Source: Actinomycetota bacterium
Lineage (GTDB): Bacteria > Actinomycetota > Thermoleophilia > Gaiellales > F1-60-MAGs149
Length of the DNA: 36,025 bases
Direction: 5' to 3'
Assembly (NCBI GenBank): GCA_009885805.1
Contig: VFJZ01000097.1
Span: forward strand, 1-36,025
In this document: positions 7,808-14,611 of the stretch, one piece after another
Layout: every line of letters starts with the position of its first letter
How positions within the stretch are numbered: position 1 is the first letter of the stretch
Notes under the pieces: model-generated
Told to the model about the DNA's origin: nothing
The model's database searches: none
What the model saw: the letters and a program-made list of their open reading frames with translations, nothing else
Translations under genes and position numbers: made by a program

Positions 7808-8208
7808 GGGGCCGCCGACAGTGATCGGGTCATCAGCAGCCGGTTCTCCCCCTCGACGCGTCGCCATTCGAGGCGGTCCATGCACCGATCGATCAGGGCC
7901 AGGCCACGGCCGCCCACCGCTGTCGCGTCTGGCATCGCGTACGACACCGCAGATACATCGACTGGCTGCCCGGCGTCGCACACGGCCGCGCTGAAGCGCG
8001 CCCGGCCGAGCCGGAGGACGAGACGGAACGACCCGCCAGGCTGCTCGTAGGCGTGCTCCACGACGTTCGCGCAGGCCTCCATGACCGCGATCTCGCAGGC
8101 ACCGGCCACCGCCGGGTCGACGAGGGCCAGCAGGTCGCGCACGGCGAGAGCTGCGTCGCGGGCACCGTCGGGATCGGCCGGGAGCGTCAGTTCGCGCTCC
8201 GTCCTCAC
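7804..8208 (-). CDS. RsbW-like serine kinase / anti-sigma regulatory factor
   Basis: The 134-residue GHKL (HATPase_c) protein has the N box around E44-N48 with HAYE after it (EACANVVEHAYE), the G1 box DAGQPVD (78-84) and the G2 box GGRGLALID (99-107). Family members phosphorylate a STAS partner and bind a sigma factor or other target when the STAS protein is phosphorylated. The STAS partner is two genes downstream and the opposing phosphatase directly upstream. ATG 8208 overlaps the phosphatase stop by ATGA. As no sigma factor is encoded here, its released partner is unknown; it could be a sigma factor elsewhere or a protein of this operon. Confidence 0.87.
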   Translation of the reverse strand: MRTERELTLPADPDGARDAALAVRDLLALVDPAVAGACEIAVMEACANVVEHAYEQPGGSFRLVLRLGRARFSAAVCDAGQPVDVSAVSYAMPDATAVGGRGLALIDRCMDRLEWRRVEGENRLLMTRSLSAAP

Positions 8209-9284
8209 TGCAGGCGCTCCAGGAGTACCATGGTGCGGTCGTCCGTGTCGGGTGCCGCGGCGACCAGAGTGGCTGGAGACACGCGGCGATTGATCGCGGC
8301 AACGAGCGCGGCGCGGCAGTCCGCCGGCTCACCGTCGCCCTCCACCAGCCCGTCGCTGAACAGAGCCAGGCGATCGCCGCGCTCGAGGCGAACCGTGCCA
8401 AGCGGGTAGTCGGCAACGGGAAGGAGGCCAAGCGGCTGGCCGCCACCCGGGACCGGCCGCTCGACGTTCTCGGCCGACAGCAGCGCGCAGTGGCCGTGAC
8501 CCGCATCGGCGTAGAGAAGATCGCCCGTCTCGACGTCGAGGCGGGCGAGGAACGCCGTCAGGAACCGGCCGGCGCGGCCGAGCGGATCGAACAGCACCTC
8601 ATTGGTCGCGCGCAGTGCCGCCGCCGGGTCATCACCACGCAACGACGCAGCGCGCACCGCCGTCTGCGCCATCGCCGCCAGCAGTGCCGCCCCCACACCC
8701 TTGCCGGACACATCGGCGAGCAGCACGAGCAGGGAGCGGCCGCCGTCCAGCGCGAGCAGATCGAAGCAGTCGCCACCGACCTGGCTGGCCGGCAGAAACC
8801 CCGTCTCGATCCGCCAACCGGGGAGCGAGGGCGTGTCGGGAACGAGCGCGGACTGAATCGCTGCCGCCGCGCGCACCTCGCTGTCCAGGTGGTGTTCGCG
8901 GTCATGGCGGGCGCGGCGCTCATGGCCGCGCCGGTGTGCGTCGACGACGGCTGCGGCGATTCCCTCCGCGCCGCACGGGCGGCGCAGGACATCGTCGACC
9001 CCGGATCGCAGCGCCTCGCGCTCGTCCTCGTCGCTGTCGCTGTCCGTCAGCATCACCACGCCGGAGCACACGCCGCTCGTGCGGAGGACTTCTACGAGTC
9101 GCCGGCCGGACAGGCCGGGCAGGTCGTCCTCGACGACCAGGACGTCCGGCTCCGAGCGGCGGATGTGCTCCACGGCCGACGAACCGTCGGCCGTCGCGTC
9201 GACGCTGTAGCCTTTCTCCAGGAGGATGCGCATCACCCACGCTCGGCTCAGGGTCGAATCGTCAACCACGAGGACGTTGGCCAT
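8205..9284 (-). CDS. Receiver-PP2C phosphatase (RsbU/SpoIIE type) with atypical receiver
   Basis: In this 359-residue protein, residues 1-115 form a response-regulator receiver domain (VLVVDDS with acidic pair D8-D9; T80). Residues about 150-359 form a PP2C-type Ser/Thr phosphatase: GGDCFDLLALDGG, LADVSGKGVGAALLAAM, DRLALFSDGLVEGDG and TDDRTMVLLE hold the metal-binding aspartates. Such enzymes dephosphorylate the STAS anti-anti-sigma factor. The normal phosphoacceptor Asp is Glu here (E52 in VVEDDLPG) and the conserved Lys is Arg (R102 in LRRP), so regulation by ordinary phosphorylation is doubtful. The frame continues upstream, but homology starts at ATG 9284; GTG 9293 is the nearest alternative. 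It is the first gene of the operon, 102 bp from the divergent pilT-like gene. Confidence 0.88.
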   Translation of the reverse strand: MANVLVVDDSTLSRAWVMRILLEKGYSVDATADGSSAVEHIRRSEPDVLVVEDDLPGLSGRRLVEVLRTSGVCSGVVMLTDSDSDEDEREALRSGVDDVLRRPCGAEGIAAAVVDAHRRGHERRARHDREHHLDSEVRAAAAIQSALVPDTPSLPGWRIETGFLPASQVGGDCFDLLALDGGRSLLVLLADVSGKGVGAALLAAMAQTAVRAASLRGDDPAAALRATNEVLFDPLGRAGRFLTAFLARLDVETGDLLYADAGHGHCALLSAENVERPVPGGGQPLGLLPVADYPLGTVRLERGDRLALFSDGLVEGDGEPADCRAALVAAINRRVSPATLVAAAPDTDDRTMVLLERLQ

Positions 9285-9386
9285 GGTAGGCACACGGGCC
9301 TTATCGGCGATCCCGCCGTCGCGCTTGACATCAGGGCTCGCCGACCCATCCGGTGGCCGGGGTCGCGGCGTTCTGTGAGCGGCGCC

Positions 9387-10469
9387 ATGTTCCTGGAGGA
9401 GATCCTTCGCGCTGCTGTCATGCGCGGCGGCAGCGACATCCATCTGAAGGTGCCAGCGCCGCCAGCGCTGCGTATCGATGGTCGGCTCGAGCGTCTCGAC
9501 GAGTTTGCGACGATGAAGCCTGCCGTGGCGGAGTCTGTTCTCGCCGTGATGCTGGCGTCGCTCCCGCACTCGTCGAAGCAGAACGAGTTCGACCGGACGG
9601 GCGATGTGGACTTCGCCTATGCGCATCCGGGCCTCGGACGATTTCGCGTGAATGCGTTCCGGCAGCGCGGCTCCGTCTCGATGGTCATCCGCGTGGTGCC
9701 GTTCGGCGTTCCGCGTGCCGACGAACTCGGGATCCCGGCTGGCGTCCTCTCGCTTCTCGACCAGCAAGACGGTCTCATCGTCCTGACCGGCGGCGCCGGA
9801 TCCGGTGTCACGACGACGCTCGCGGCACTCGTCGATCATCTCAACGGCAGCGTGGTCCAGAACATCCTCACCTTCGAGGATCCGATCGAGGTCCTGCACG
9901 CCGACCGCCTCTCCACCGTCTGCCAGCGGGAGATCGGCCTCGACACACCGTCGTTTGCGCAGGGCCTCGATCGCGCCCTCCGCCACGACTCCGACGTGAT
10001 CGCGGTCGGTGCCCTTCCCGACCTCGCAAGCGTTGAGGCCACCCTCGCGCTCGCACAGAGCGGCGCTCTGGTCCTGGTCGCGCAACGGAGTCCCGACGCT
10101 GCCGGTGCGATCCGGCGCCTGACCGAGATCTACCCCGACGATCGGCAGCGGCAGGCACGTTCCGAACTTGCCCGCGCGATTCGCGGCGTGGTCGTGCAGA
10201 AGCTGGTTCCGCGAGCCGACGGCGCCGGCCGATGTCTCGCGTCGGAGGTACTGCCGGCCACGCCCGCCGTCTGCCAGGCCATCGAAGACGGCGTCCCGGC
10301 CGCGGCGATCGAGGCCCACATCGATTCGCAGGCGAACCCGGGAGCGGTGTCGTTGAACGAGTCGCTCGCAGAGCTCGTCGTTCGCGGAACCGTGACGCTC
10401 GAGTCGGCGCTCGCTGCTGCTCGCGACCCCGGCGGACTCGAGCGCCTCATCGGGCCGTCCTCGTCGTAG
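9387..10469 (+). CDS. PilT-family protein with degenerate ATPase motifs
   Basis: The 360-residue protein is collinear with type IV pilus retraction ATPases: N-terminal GGSDIHLKVPAPPALRIDGRL, RFRVNAFRQRGSVSMVIR, the Asp box TFEDPIEVLH (162-171), and REIGLDTPSFAQGLDRALR. The nucleotide site is altered. Walker A reads GGAGSGVTT (V141 instead of Lys), Walker B DSDVIAVGALPD (A209 instead of Glu), and the His box ends AQRSPDA (R234 instead of His). ATP hydrolysis is thus unlikely, while the fold and hexamer interface may persist. It could be a regulatory or structural partner of an active PilT/PilB elsewhere. The start is ATG 9387 (GTG 9375 also in frame) with no clear ribosome site. It is divergent from the partner-switching/exopolysaccharide operon and may share its promoter region. 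Confidence 0.85.
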   Translation: MFLEEILRAAVMRGGSDIHLKVPAPPALRIDGRLERLDEFATMKPAVAESVLAVMLASLPHSSKQNEFDRTGDVDFAYAHPGLGRFRVNAFRQRGSVSMVIRVVPFGVPRADELGIPAGVLSLLDQQDGLIVLTGGAGSGVTTTLAALVDHLNGSVVQNILTFEDPIEVLHADRLSTVCQREIGLDTPSFAQGLDRALRHDSDVIAVGALPDLASVEATLALAQSGALVLVAQRSPDAAGAIRRLTEIYPDDRQRQARSELARAIRGVVVQKLVPRADGAGRCLASEVLPATPAVCQAIEDGVPAAAIEAHIDSQANPGAVSLNESLAELVVRGTVTLESALAAARDPGGLERLIGPSSS

Positions 10470-10522
10470 GTGAGCCGAGAGTCGTCGTTCGTCGCGCGCT
10501 GGCCGTAGCGGCGACGGCGAGC

Positions 10523-10567
10523 TAGGATCACCGGGTAGTCGAGTCCGGGTGTCTGCACGAAGGAGGG
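10523..10567 (+). promoter_or_regulatory. Candidate -10 element and ribosome binding site of the E1 operon
   Basis: TAGGAT at 10523-10528 resembles a -10 hexamer; I see no convincing -35. AAGGAGGG at 10560-10567 is a strong Shine-Dalgarno 5 nt before ATG 10573 and rules out the in-frame GTG 10549 as start. Confidence 0.5.
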
Positions 10568-10572
10568 TCCCG

Positions 10573-11571
10573 ATGGTGGTGACGGAACGGCGTGCCGTTG
10601 AGTTGACCGGCGAGACGCTGCTCGGGATGTACGAGCGGATGGTGCTGATCCGCGTCTTCGAGGAGACGACCATGCGCCAGTTCGCCGACGGTCAGATCCC
10701 GGGCTTCGTCCACCTGTATGCCGGTGAGGAGGCGGTCGCGGTCGGCGTCTGCACGCACCTCGCCGACTCGGACTTCATCACCAGCACCCATCGTGGCCAC
10801 GGGCACTGCATCGCCAAGGGGGTCGACATCGCCGGGATGGCGGCCGAGCTGATGGGCCGGCGGACGGGGATCTGCAAGGGGAAGGGCGGCTCGATGCACG
10901 TCGCCGACGTCGAGAAGGGCATGCTCGGCGCGAACGGCATCGTCGGCGGCGGCTTTCCGCTCGCCTGCGGCGCCGCCCTGACGGCGAAGGTCCACGGCAC
11001 CGATGCGGTCACGATCTGCTTCTTCGGCGACGGCGCGTCGAACCAGGGCACGTTTCACGAGAGCATCAACCTGGCTGCGATCTGGAAGCTGCCCGTCGTG
11101 TTCGTCTGCGAGAACAACGGCTATGCGGAGGCGACGACGTTCGCGTACCACTGCTCGGTCGCTGACGTCGCGACGCGGGCGGCCGGGTACGGCATCCCCG
11201 GCGTGATCGTCGACGGTCTCGACCCGCTCGCGATGTTCTCGGCCGCCGGCGACGCGATCGCGCGGGCGCGACGCGGCGATGGGCCGACCCTGATCGAGGC
11301 GAAGACCTACCGGTTCTACGGGCACGAGGAGGGCGACGCCGCCACCTATCGCACCGCCGAGGAGGTCGAGGCCCATCGCCGCCGCGATCCGCTGATCACG
11401 TTCGGCGCGCATCTGACCGGCACGGGGATCGCGACGGAGGCCGACCTCGACGGGATGCGGGCGCGGGCGCAGACAACGGTCGACGCCGCCTACGCCGCGG
11501 GTGCGGCGGCGCCGTGGCCGGATCCGGCCGAGACCCTCGACGACGTCTACGTCAGCTACCGGGGGCGATGA
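10573..11571 (+). CDS. acoA: Acetoin/pyruvate dehydrogenase E1 component, alpha subunit
   Basis: The 332-residue thiamine-diphosphate enzyme subunit has the ThDP motif GDGASNQGTFHESINLAAIW ending in ENN, plus the entry STHRGHGHCIAKG and KGGSMHVAD typical of AcoA/PdhA. With the beta subunit it decarboxylates a 2-oxo acid or cleaves acetoin and passes the acyl group to lipoyl-E2. ATG 10573 is set by a strong Shine-Dalgarno. Its stop overlaps the start of the E1 beta gene. Because the third gene is an AcoC-like lipoyl/hydrolase fusion, the acetoin dehydrogenase assignment is favoured over pyruvate dehydrogenase, but substrate specificity cannot be settled from the sequence. No E3 or acoX/acoR gene is nearby. 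Confidence 0.85.
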   Translation: MVVTERRAVELTGETLLGMYERMVLIRVFEETTMRQFADGQIPGFVHLYAGEEAVAVGVCTHLADSDFITSTHRGHGHCIAKGVDIAGMAAELMGRRTGICKGKGGSMHVADVEKGMLGANGIVGGGFPLACGAALTAKVHGTDAVTICFFGDGASNQGTFHESINLAAIWKLPVVFVCENNGYAEATTFAYHCSVADVATRAAGYGIPGVIVDGLDPLAMFSAAGDAIARARRGDGPTLIEAKTYRFYGHEEGDAATYRTAEEVEAHRRRDPLITFGAHLTGTGIATEADLDGMRARAQTTVDAAYAAGAAAPWPDPAETLDDVYVSYRGR

Positions 11572-12596
11572 GGATGGCAACCGTCGCGACCCGCACGCTG
11601 ACCTACGCCGAGGCGGTCAACGAGGCGATCAGGATCTCGATGCGTCAGGACCCGAACGTGATCCTGCTCGGCGAGGACATCGCCGGCGGCGCGGACGTCG
11701 ACCATCTCGTCGACGACGAGGCCTGGGGCGGCGCGCTCGGCGTCACGAAGGGGCTCGTCCAGGAGTTCGGCCGCGGGCGCGTCCTCGACACGCCGATCAC
11801 CGAGTCGGCCTTCATCGGTGCGGCGGTCGGTGCCGCAGCGACGGGTTTGCGTCCCATCGCCGAGCTGATGTTCGTCGACTTCTTCGGCGTCTGCATGGAT
11901 CAGATCTTCGACCAGGGCGCCAAGCTGCGGTACATGTTCGGCGGCAAGGCGCGCTGCCCGCTCGTGATCCGCACGACGATCGGCGCCGGGCTGAACGCGG
12001 CCGCGCACCACTCCGGCTGCCACTACTCCGTCTTCACGCACATGCCGGGCATCAAGTGCGTCGCGCCGTCGACGCCGGCCGACGCGAAGGGCCTGCTCCT
12101 CGCCGCGATCCGCGACGACGACCTCGTCCTGTTCTTCGAGCACAAGCTGCTGTACGGGCTGTCGGGCGAGGTGCCCGAGGGCGACGAGTCGATCCCGCTC
12201 GGCACGGCCGACGTCAAGCGCGTCGGCAACGACGTCACGATCGTCGCGATCTCGCGGATGGTCCACCAGGCGCTGGAAGCCGCCGAGCAGCTTGCGGCGG
12301 AGGGCATCGAGGCAGAGGTGGTCGATCCCCGCTCGCTGTCGCCGCTCGACAGCGACTCGATCCTCGCGTCGGTTGCGAAGACGCACCGGCTCGTGATCGT
12401 GGACGAGGACAACCCGCTCTGCAGCGTCGCGCACACGATTGCCGCGATCGTCGCCGACGAGGGCTTCGACAGCCTCGACGCGCCGATCAGGTGCGTCACC
12501 GCGCCGCACACGCCGGTGCCGTTCAGCCCTCCGCTCGAACAGGCGTACATCCCGAGCCCCGAGCAGATCGCCGCTGCCGTCCGGGCGATCCTCTAG
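11568..12596 (+). CDS. acoB: Acetoin/pyruvate dehydrogenase E1 component, beta subunit
   Basis: The 342-residue transketolase-type beta subunit begins LTYAEAVNEAIRISMRQDPN, followed by LLGEDIAGG, DTPITESAFIGAAVGAAATG and FVDFFGVCMDQIFDQGAKLRY, all hallmark segments of PdhB/AcoB. The C-terminal transketolase domain has VVDPRSLSPLD. It completes the alpha2beta2 E1 active site. The start is ATG 11568 (ATGA overlap with the alpha subunit stop); ATG 11574 two codons on is an equally possible start. The gap to the E2 gene is 22 nt. Confidence 0.87.
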   Translation: MRMATVATRTLTYAEAVNEAIRISMRQDPNVILLGEDIAGGADVDHLVDDEAWGGALGVTKGLVQEFGRGRVLDTPITESAFIGAAVGAAATGLRPIAELMFVDFFGVCMDQIFDQGAKLRYMFGGKARCPLVIRTTIGAGLNAAAHHSGCHYSVFTHMPGIKCVAPSTPADAKGLLLAAIRDDDLVLFFEHKLLYGLSGEVPEGDESIPLGTADVKRVGNDVTIVAISRMVHQALEAAEQLAAEGIEAEVVDPRSLSPLDSDSILASVAKTHRLVIVDEDNPLCSVAHTIAAIVADEGFDSLDAPIRCVTAPHTPVPFSPPLEQAYIPSPEQIAAAVRAIL

Positions 12597-12618
12597 CCGT
12601 CGCGGAAGGTCCTGTCGG

Positions 12619-13953
12619 ATGCCGGTACTCGTGAAGATGCCGAAGTGGGGCCTGATGATGAAGACCGGCACCGTGACCGGGTGGCTGTTGGCCGAGGGTG
12701 ACGCGGTGGCGGCGGGCCAGCCGCTGTTCGTGGTCGAAACCGACAAGGCGGTCGACGATGTCGAGGCGCCGGCTGCTGGCGTGCTTCGTCGCATCGTCGC
12801 CGCGCCGGGCACGGTGGTCGCCGTCCGCGGGGCCGTCGGCGTGATCAGCATCGACGGCGAGACACTGAGCGAGGACGCGGTCGACGCCTTCGTCCTCGCC
12901 CACACGGCCGCCTTGATGCCCGCCGTCACGGCGACCGGCTCCGTCGTGCGGCCGGTACGGGCTCCGCGCGCTGCCGACCACGACGCCGAAGGTCGCGTCA
13001 CGGCCTCCCCCGCTGCCCGCAAGCGCGCCCGCGAACTCGGTCTCGACCTCGCCGCGGTGACGGCGACCGGCCCGGGCGGCCGCATCACGAGCGAGGACGT
13101 CGAGCGAGCGGCGTCCGACGATCGCACGGCCGAGGCCCGTGAAGACTGGCTGCCGATCGATCACGACCTCCGTCTCTACGCGCTGTCGGCCGGCTCGCCG
13201 CGCGATCCGGCGGTCGTGTTCGTCCACGGCATCGGCGGCTCCTCGGCGTCCTGGCAGGCCGTCGTCGGGCCGCTCGCCGACAGGCATCACGTGATCGCGA
13301 TCGACCTTCCGGGCCATGGCCGGAGCGACATCCCCGACCCGGCCCACGCCGACTACAGCGTCGACGGCCTGGCGCGGGCGGTCACGACGGCGATCGCGCA
13401 GCTTGGCCGCGAGCGCGTCACGCTGGTCGGGCACTCGCTCGGCGGTGCCGTCGCGATCAGCGCGGCGCTCGCCGCGCCGAGCATCGTCACGCGGCTCGTG
13501 CTGGTCGACAGCGTCGGTCTCGGCGACGACATCAGCACCGACCTGCTCACGCTGCTCGAAGCGGCCCCGAGCGAGTCCGCGTCACGCGCCCTGCTCGAGT
13601 TGTTCTTCCACGACCAGCGGCTCGTCCTCGCCGCCGGCGTCGCCGAGCATCATGCGGCGCTCGCCCGGCCTGGCGCGCACGCGGCCATCCGCGCGATCGC
13701 CGATCGCGCGTTCGCGGGAACCGGGCAGCAGGCGGTGGCTGGCTGCCGGCTCGCCGACATCACCCAGCCCGTCCTCGTCGTCTGGGGTGCACGGGATCGC
13801 GTCGTCCCCGTTGCGCACGCCGAGCGCGCCCGCGCCTCGATCGCGGGCGCCGAGGTCGCGATCATCCCGGACGCCGGGCACGCCCCCCAGGTCGAGGCGC
13901 CGGCGGCGTTCGCGGACGTCCTGATGCGGTTCCTCGCCGGCACCGGGAGCTGA
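12619..13953 (+). CDS. acoC: AcoC-like E2: lipoyl domain, peripheral-subunit-binding domain and alpha/beta-hydrolase
   Basis: The 444-residue protein starts with a biotinyl/lipoyl domain (1-80) whose lipoylated lysine is K43 in VVETDKAVDD. An E1/E3-binding domain (about 126-163, VTASPAARKRARELG and GPGGRITSEDV) follows. From about 180 to the end lies an alpha/beta-hydrolase in place of the usual acyltransferase domain: VFVHGIGGSS oxyanion region, nucleophile GHSLGG (S273), acid in WGARDRVVP and histidine in DAGHAPQVE. The HxxxDG motif of normal E2 catalytic domains is absent. This is the architecture of acetoin dehydrogenase AcoC, thought to release acetyl groups from the lipoyl arm. GGAAGG-like GGAAGG at 12603-12608 precedes ATG 12619. 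It is last in the operon, before a hairpin. Confidence 0.85.
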   Translation: MPVLVKMPKWGLMMKTGTVTGWLLAEGDAVAAGQPLFVVETDKAVDDVEAPAAGVLRRIVAAPGTVVAVRGAVGVISIDGETLSEDAVDAFVLAHTAALMPAVTATGSVVRPVRAPRAADHDAEGRVTASPAARKRARELGLDLAAVTATGPGGRITSEDVERAASDDRTAEAREDWLPIDHDLRLYALSAGSPRDPAVVFVHGIGGSSASWQAVVGPLADRHHVIAIDLPGHGRSDIPDPAHADYSVDGLARAVTTAIAQLGRERVTLVGHSLGGAVAISAALAAPSIVTRLVLVDSVGLGDDISTDLLTLLEAAPSESASRALLELFFHDQRLVLAAGVAEHHAALARPGAHAAIRAIADRAFAGTGQQAVAGCRLADITQPVLVVWGARDRVVPVAHAERARASIAGAEVAIIPDAGHAPQVEAPAAFADVLMRFLAGTGS

Positions 13954-13958
13954 CCTGC

Positions 13959-13978
13959 CAGGCCGGGAAGCCGGCCTG
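13959..13978. terminator. Hairpin between convergent acoC and isochorismatase-family genes
   Basis: CAGGCCGG (13959-13966) pairs perfectly with CCGGCCTG (13971-13978) around the tetraloop GAAG. It lies 6 nt after the acoC stop and 10 nt from the stop of the opposing gene, so it can serve both. There is no T-tract. Confidence 0.6.
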
Positions 13979-13988
13979 ACCGCGGCCG

Positions 13989-14540
13989 CTACGAGCCGTC
14001 GTCGAGCAACTCGTCGACGGACGCGACCCTCGCGTACCCGTCGGCGAGCGCCGCGAGAAACGCGGCCTGGACGTGCTCTGCCGGAACCTCGACGTCGCCG
14101 AACGTCAGCGGCATCGTGGCGCAGGCGTCGTGCGCGACACTGACCTCGTAGCCGAGGTCGGCGGCCGCGCGGACGGTGGCGTCGACGCACATGCTCGTCA
14201 TCATTCCGCAGACGACGACCGCCTCGGCTCCGGCCGCCTCGAGTTCGTCCGCGAGCGTCGTCGAGTGGAACCCGTTGGCGAACGCCTTCCGGACGACGGG
14301 CTCGCCCTCGGCGGGCGCGACCGACACGTGGATGTCGATCCCGTCCGTCTCGGGCCGCATGTACGTCGCCGACGGATCGTCCCAGACGTGCTGCAGGTGG
14401 ATCACCGGTTCCTCCGAGGCGCGGAACGCGGCGAGCAGGCGCCCGGCGTTCCAGGCGGCGGCGTCGGGTTCGTCGAGTGGGTTCGCGCCGCCCGGGAAGT
14501 AGTCGTTCTGGATATCGACGAGCACGAGGACGCGGGCCAT
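13989..14540 (-). CDS. Isochorismatase-family cysteine hydrolase
   Basis: The 183-residue hydrolase has the family's catalytic triad: D9 in VLVDIQNDYF, K85 in VVRKAFANGF and C118 in GMMTSMCVDATVRAA. The cis-peptide region VVVCGMM precedes the cysteine. Members cleave amide or ester bonds of small molecules (nicotinamide, isochorismate, ureidoacrylate and others); the substrate here cannot be assigned. The adjacent divergent arginase-family gene might suggest nitrogen-compound breakdown, which is only context. ATG 14540 follows TACGAT by exactly 6 nt, so the transcript is probably leaderless. Confidence 0.88.
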   Translation of the reverse strand: MARVLVLVDIQNDYFPGGANPLDEPDAAAWNAGRLLAAFRASEEPVIHLQHVWDDPSATYMRPETDGIDIHVSVAPAEGEPVVRKAFANGFHSTTLADELEAAGAEAVVVCGMMTSMCVDATVRAAADLGYEVSVAHDACATMPLTFGDVEVPAEHVQAAFLAALADGYARVASVDELLDDGS

Positions 14541-14546
14541 CCGCGG

Positions 14547-14552
14547 ATCGTA
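14547..14552 (-). promoter_or_regulatory. -10-like hexamer for a leaderless transcript
   Basis: The minus-strand hexamer TACGAT ends 6 nt before ATG 14540, which would put the transcription start at or next to the A of the start codon. No Shine-Dalgarno is present. Confidence 0.55.
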
Positions 14553-14611
14553 CCGGCGTTCCGAGCCGGTACGCTGTGGCGCCTGTCGACGACCCGACCC
14601 GAGGTGCTGCC

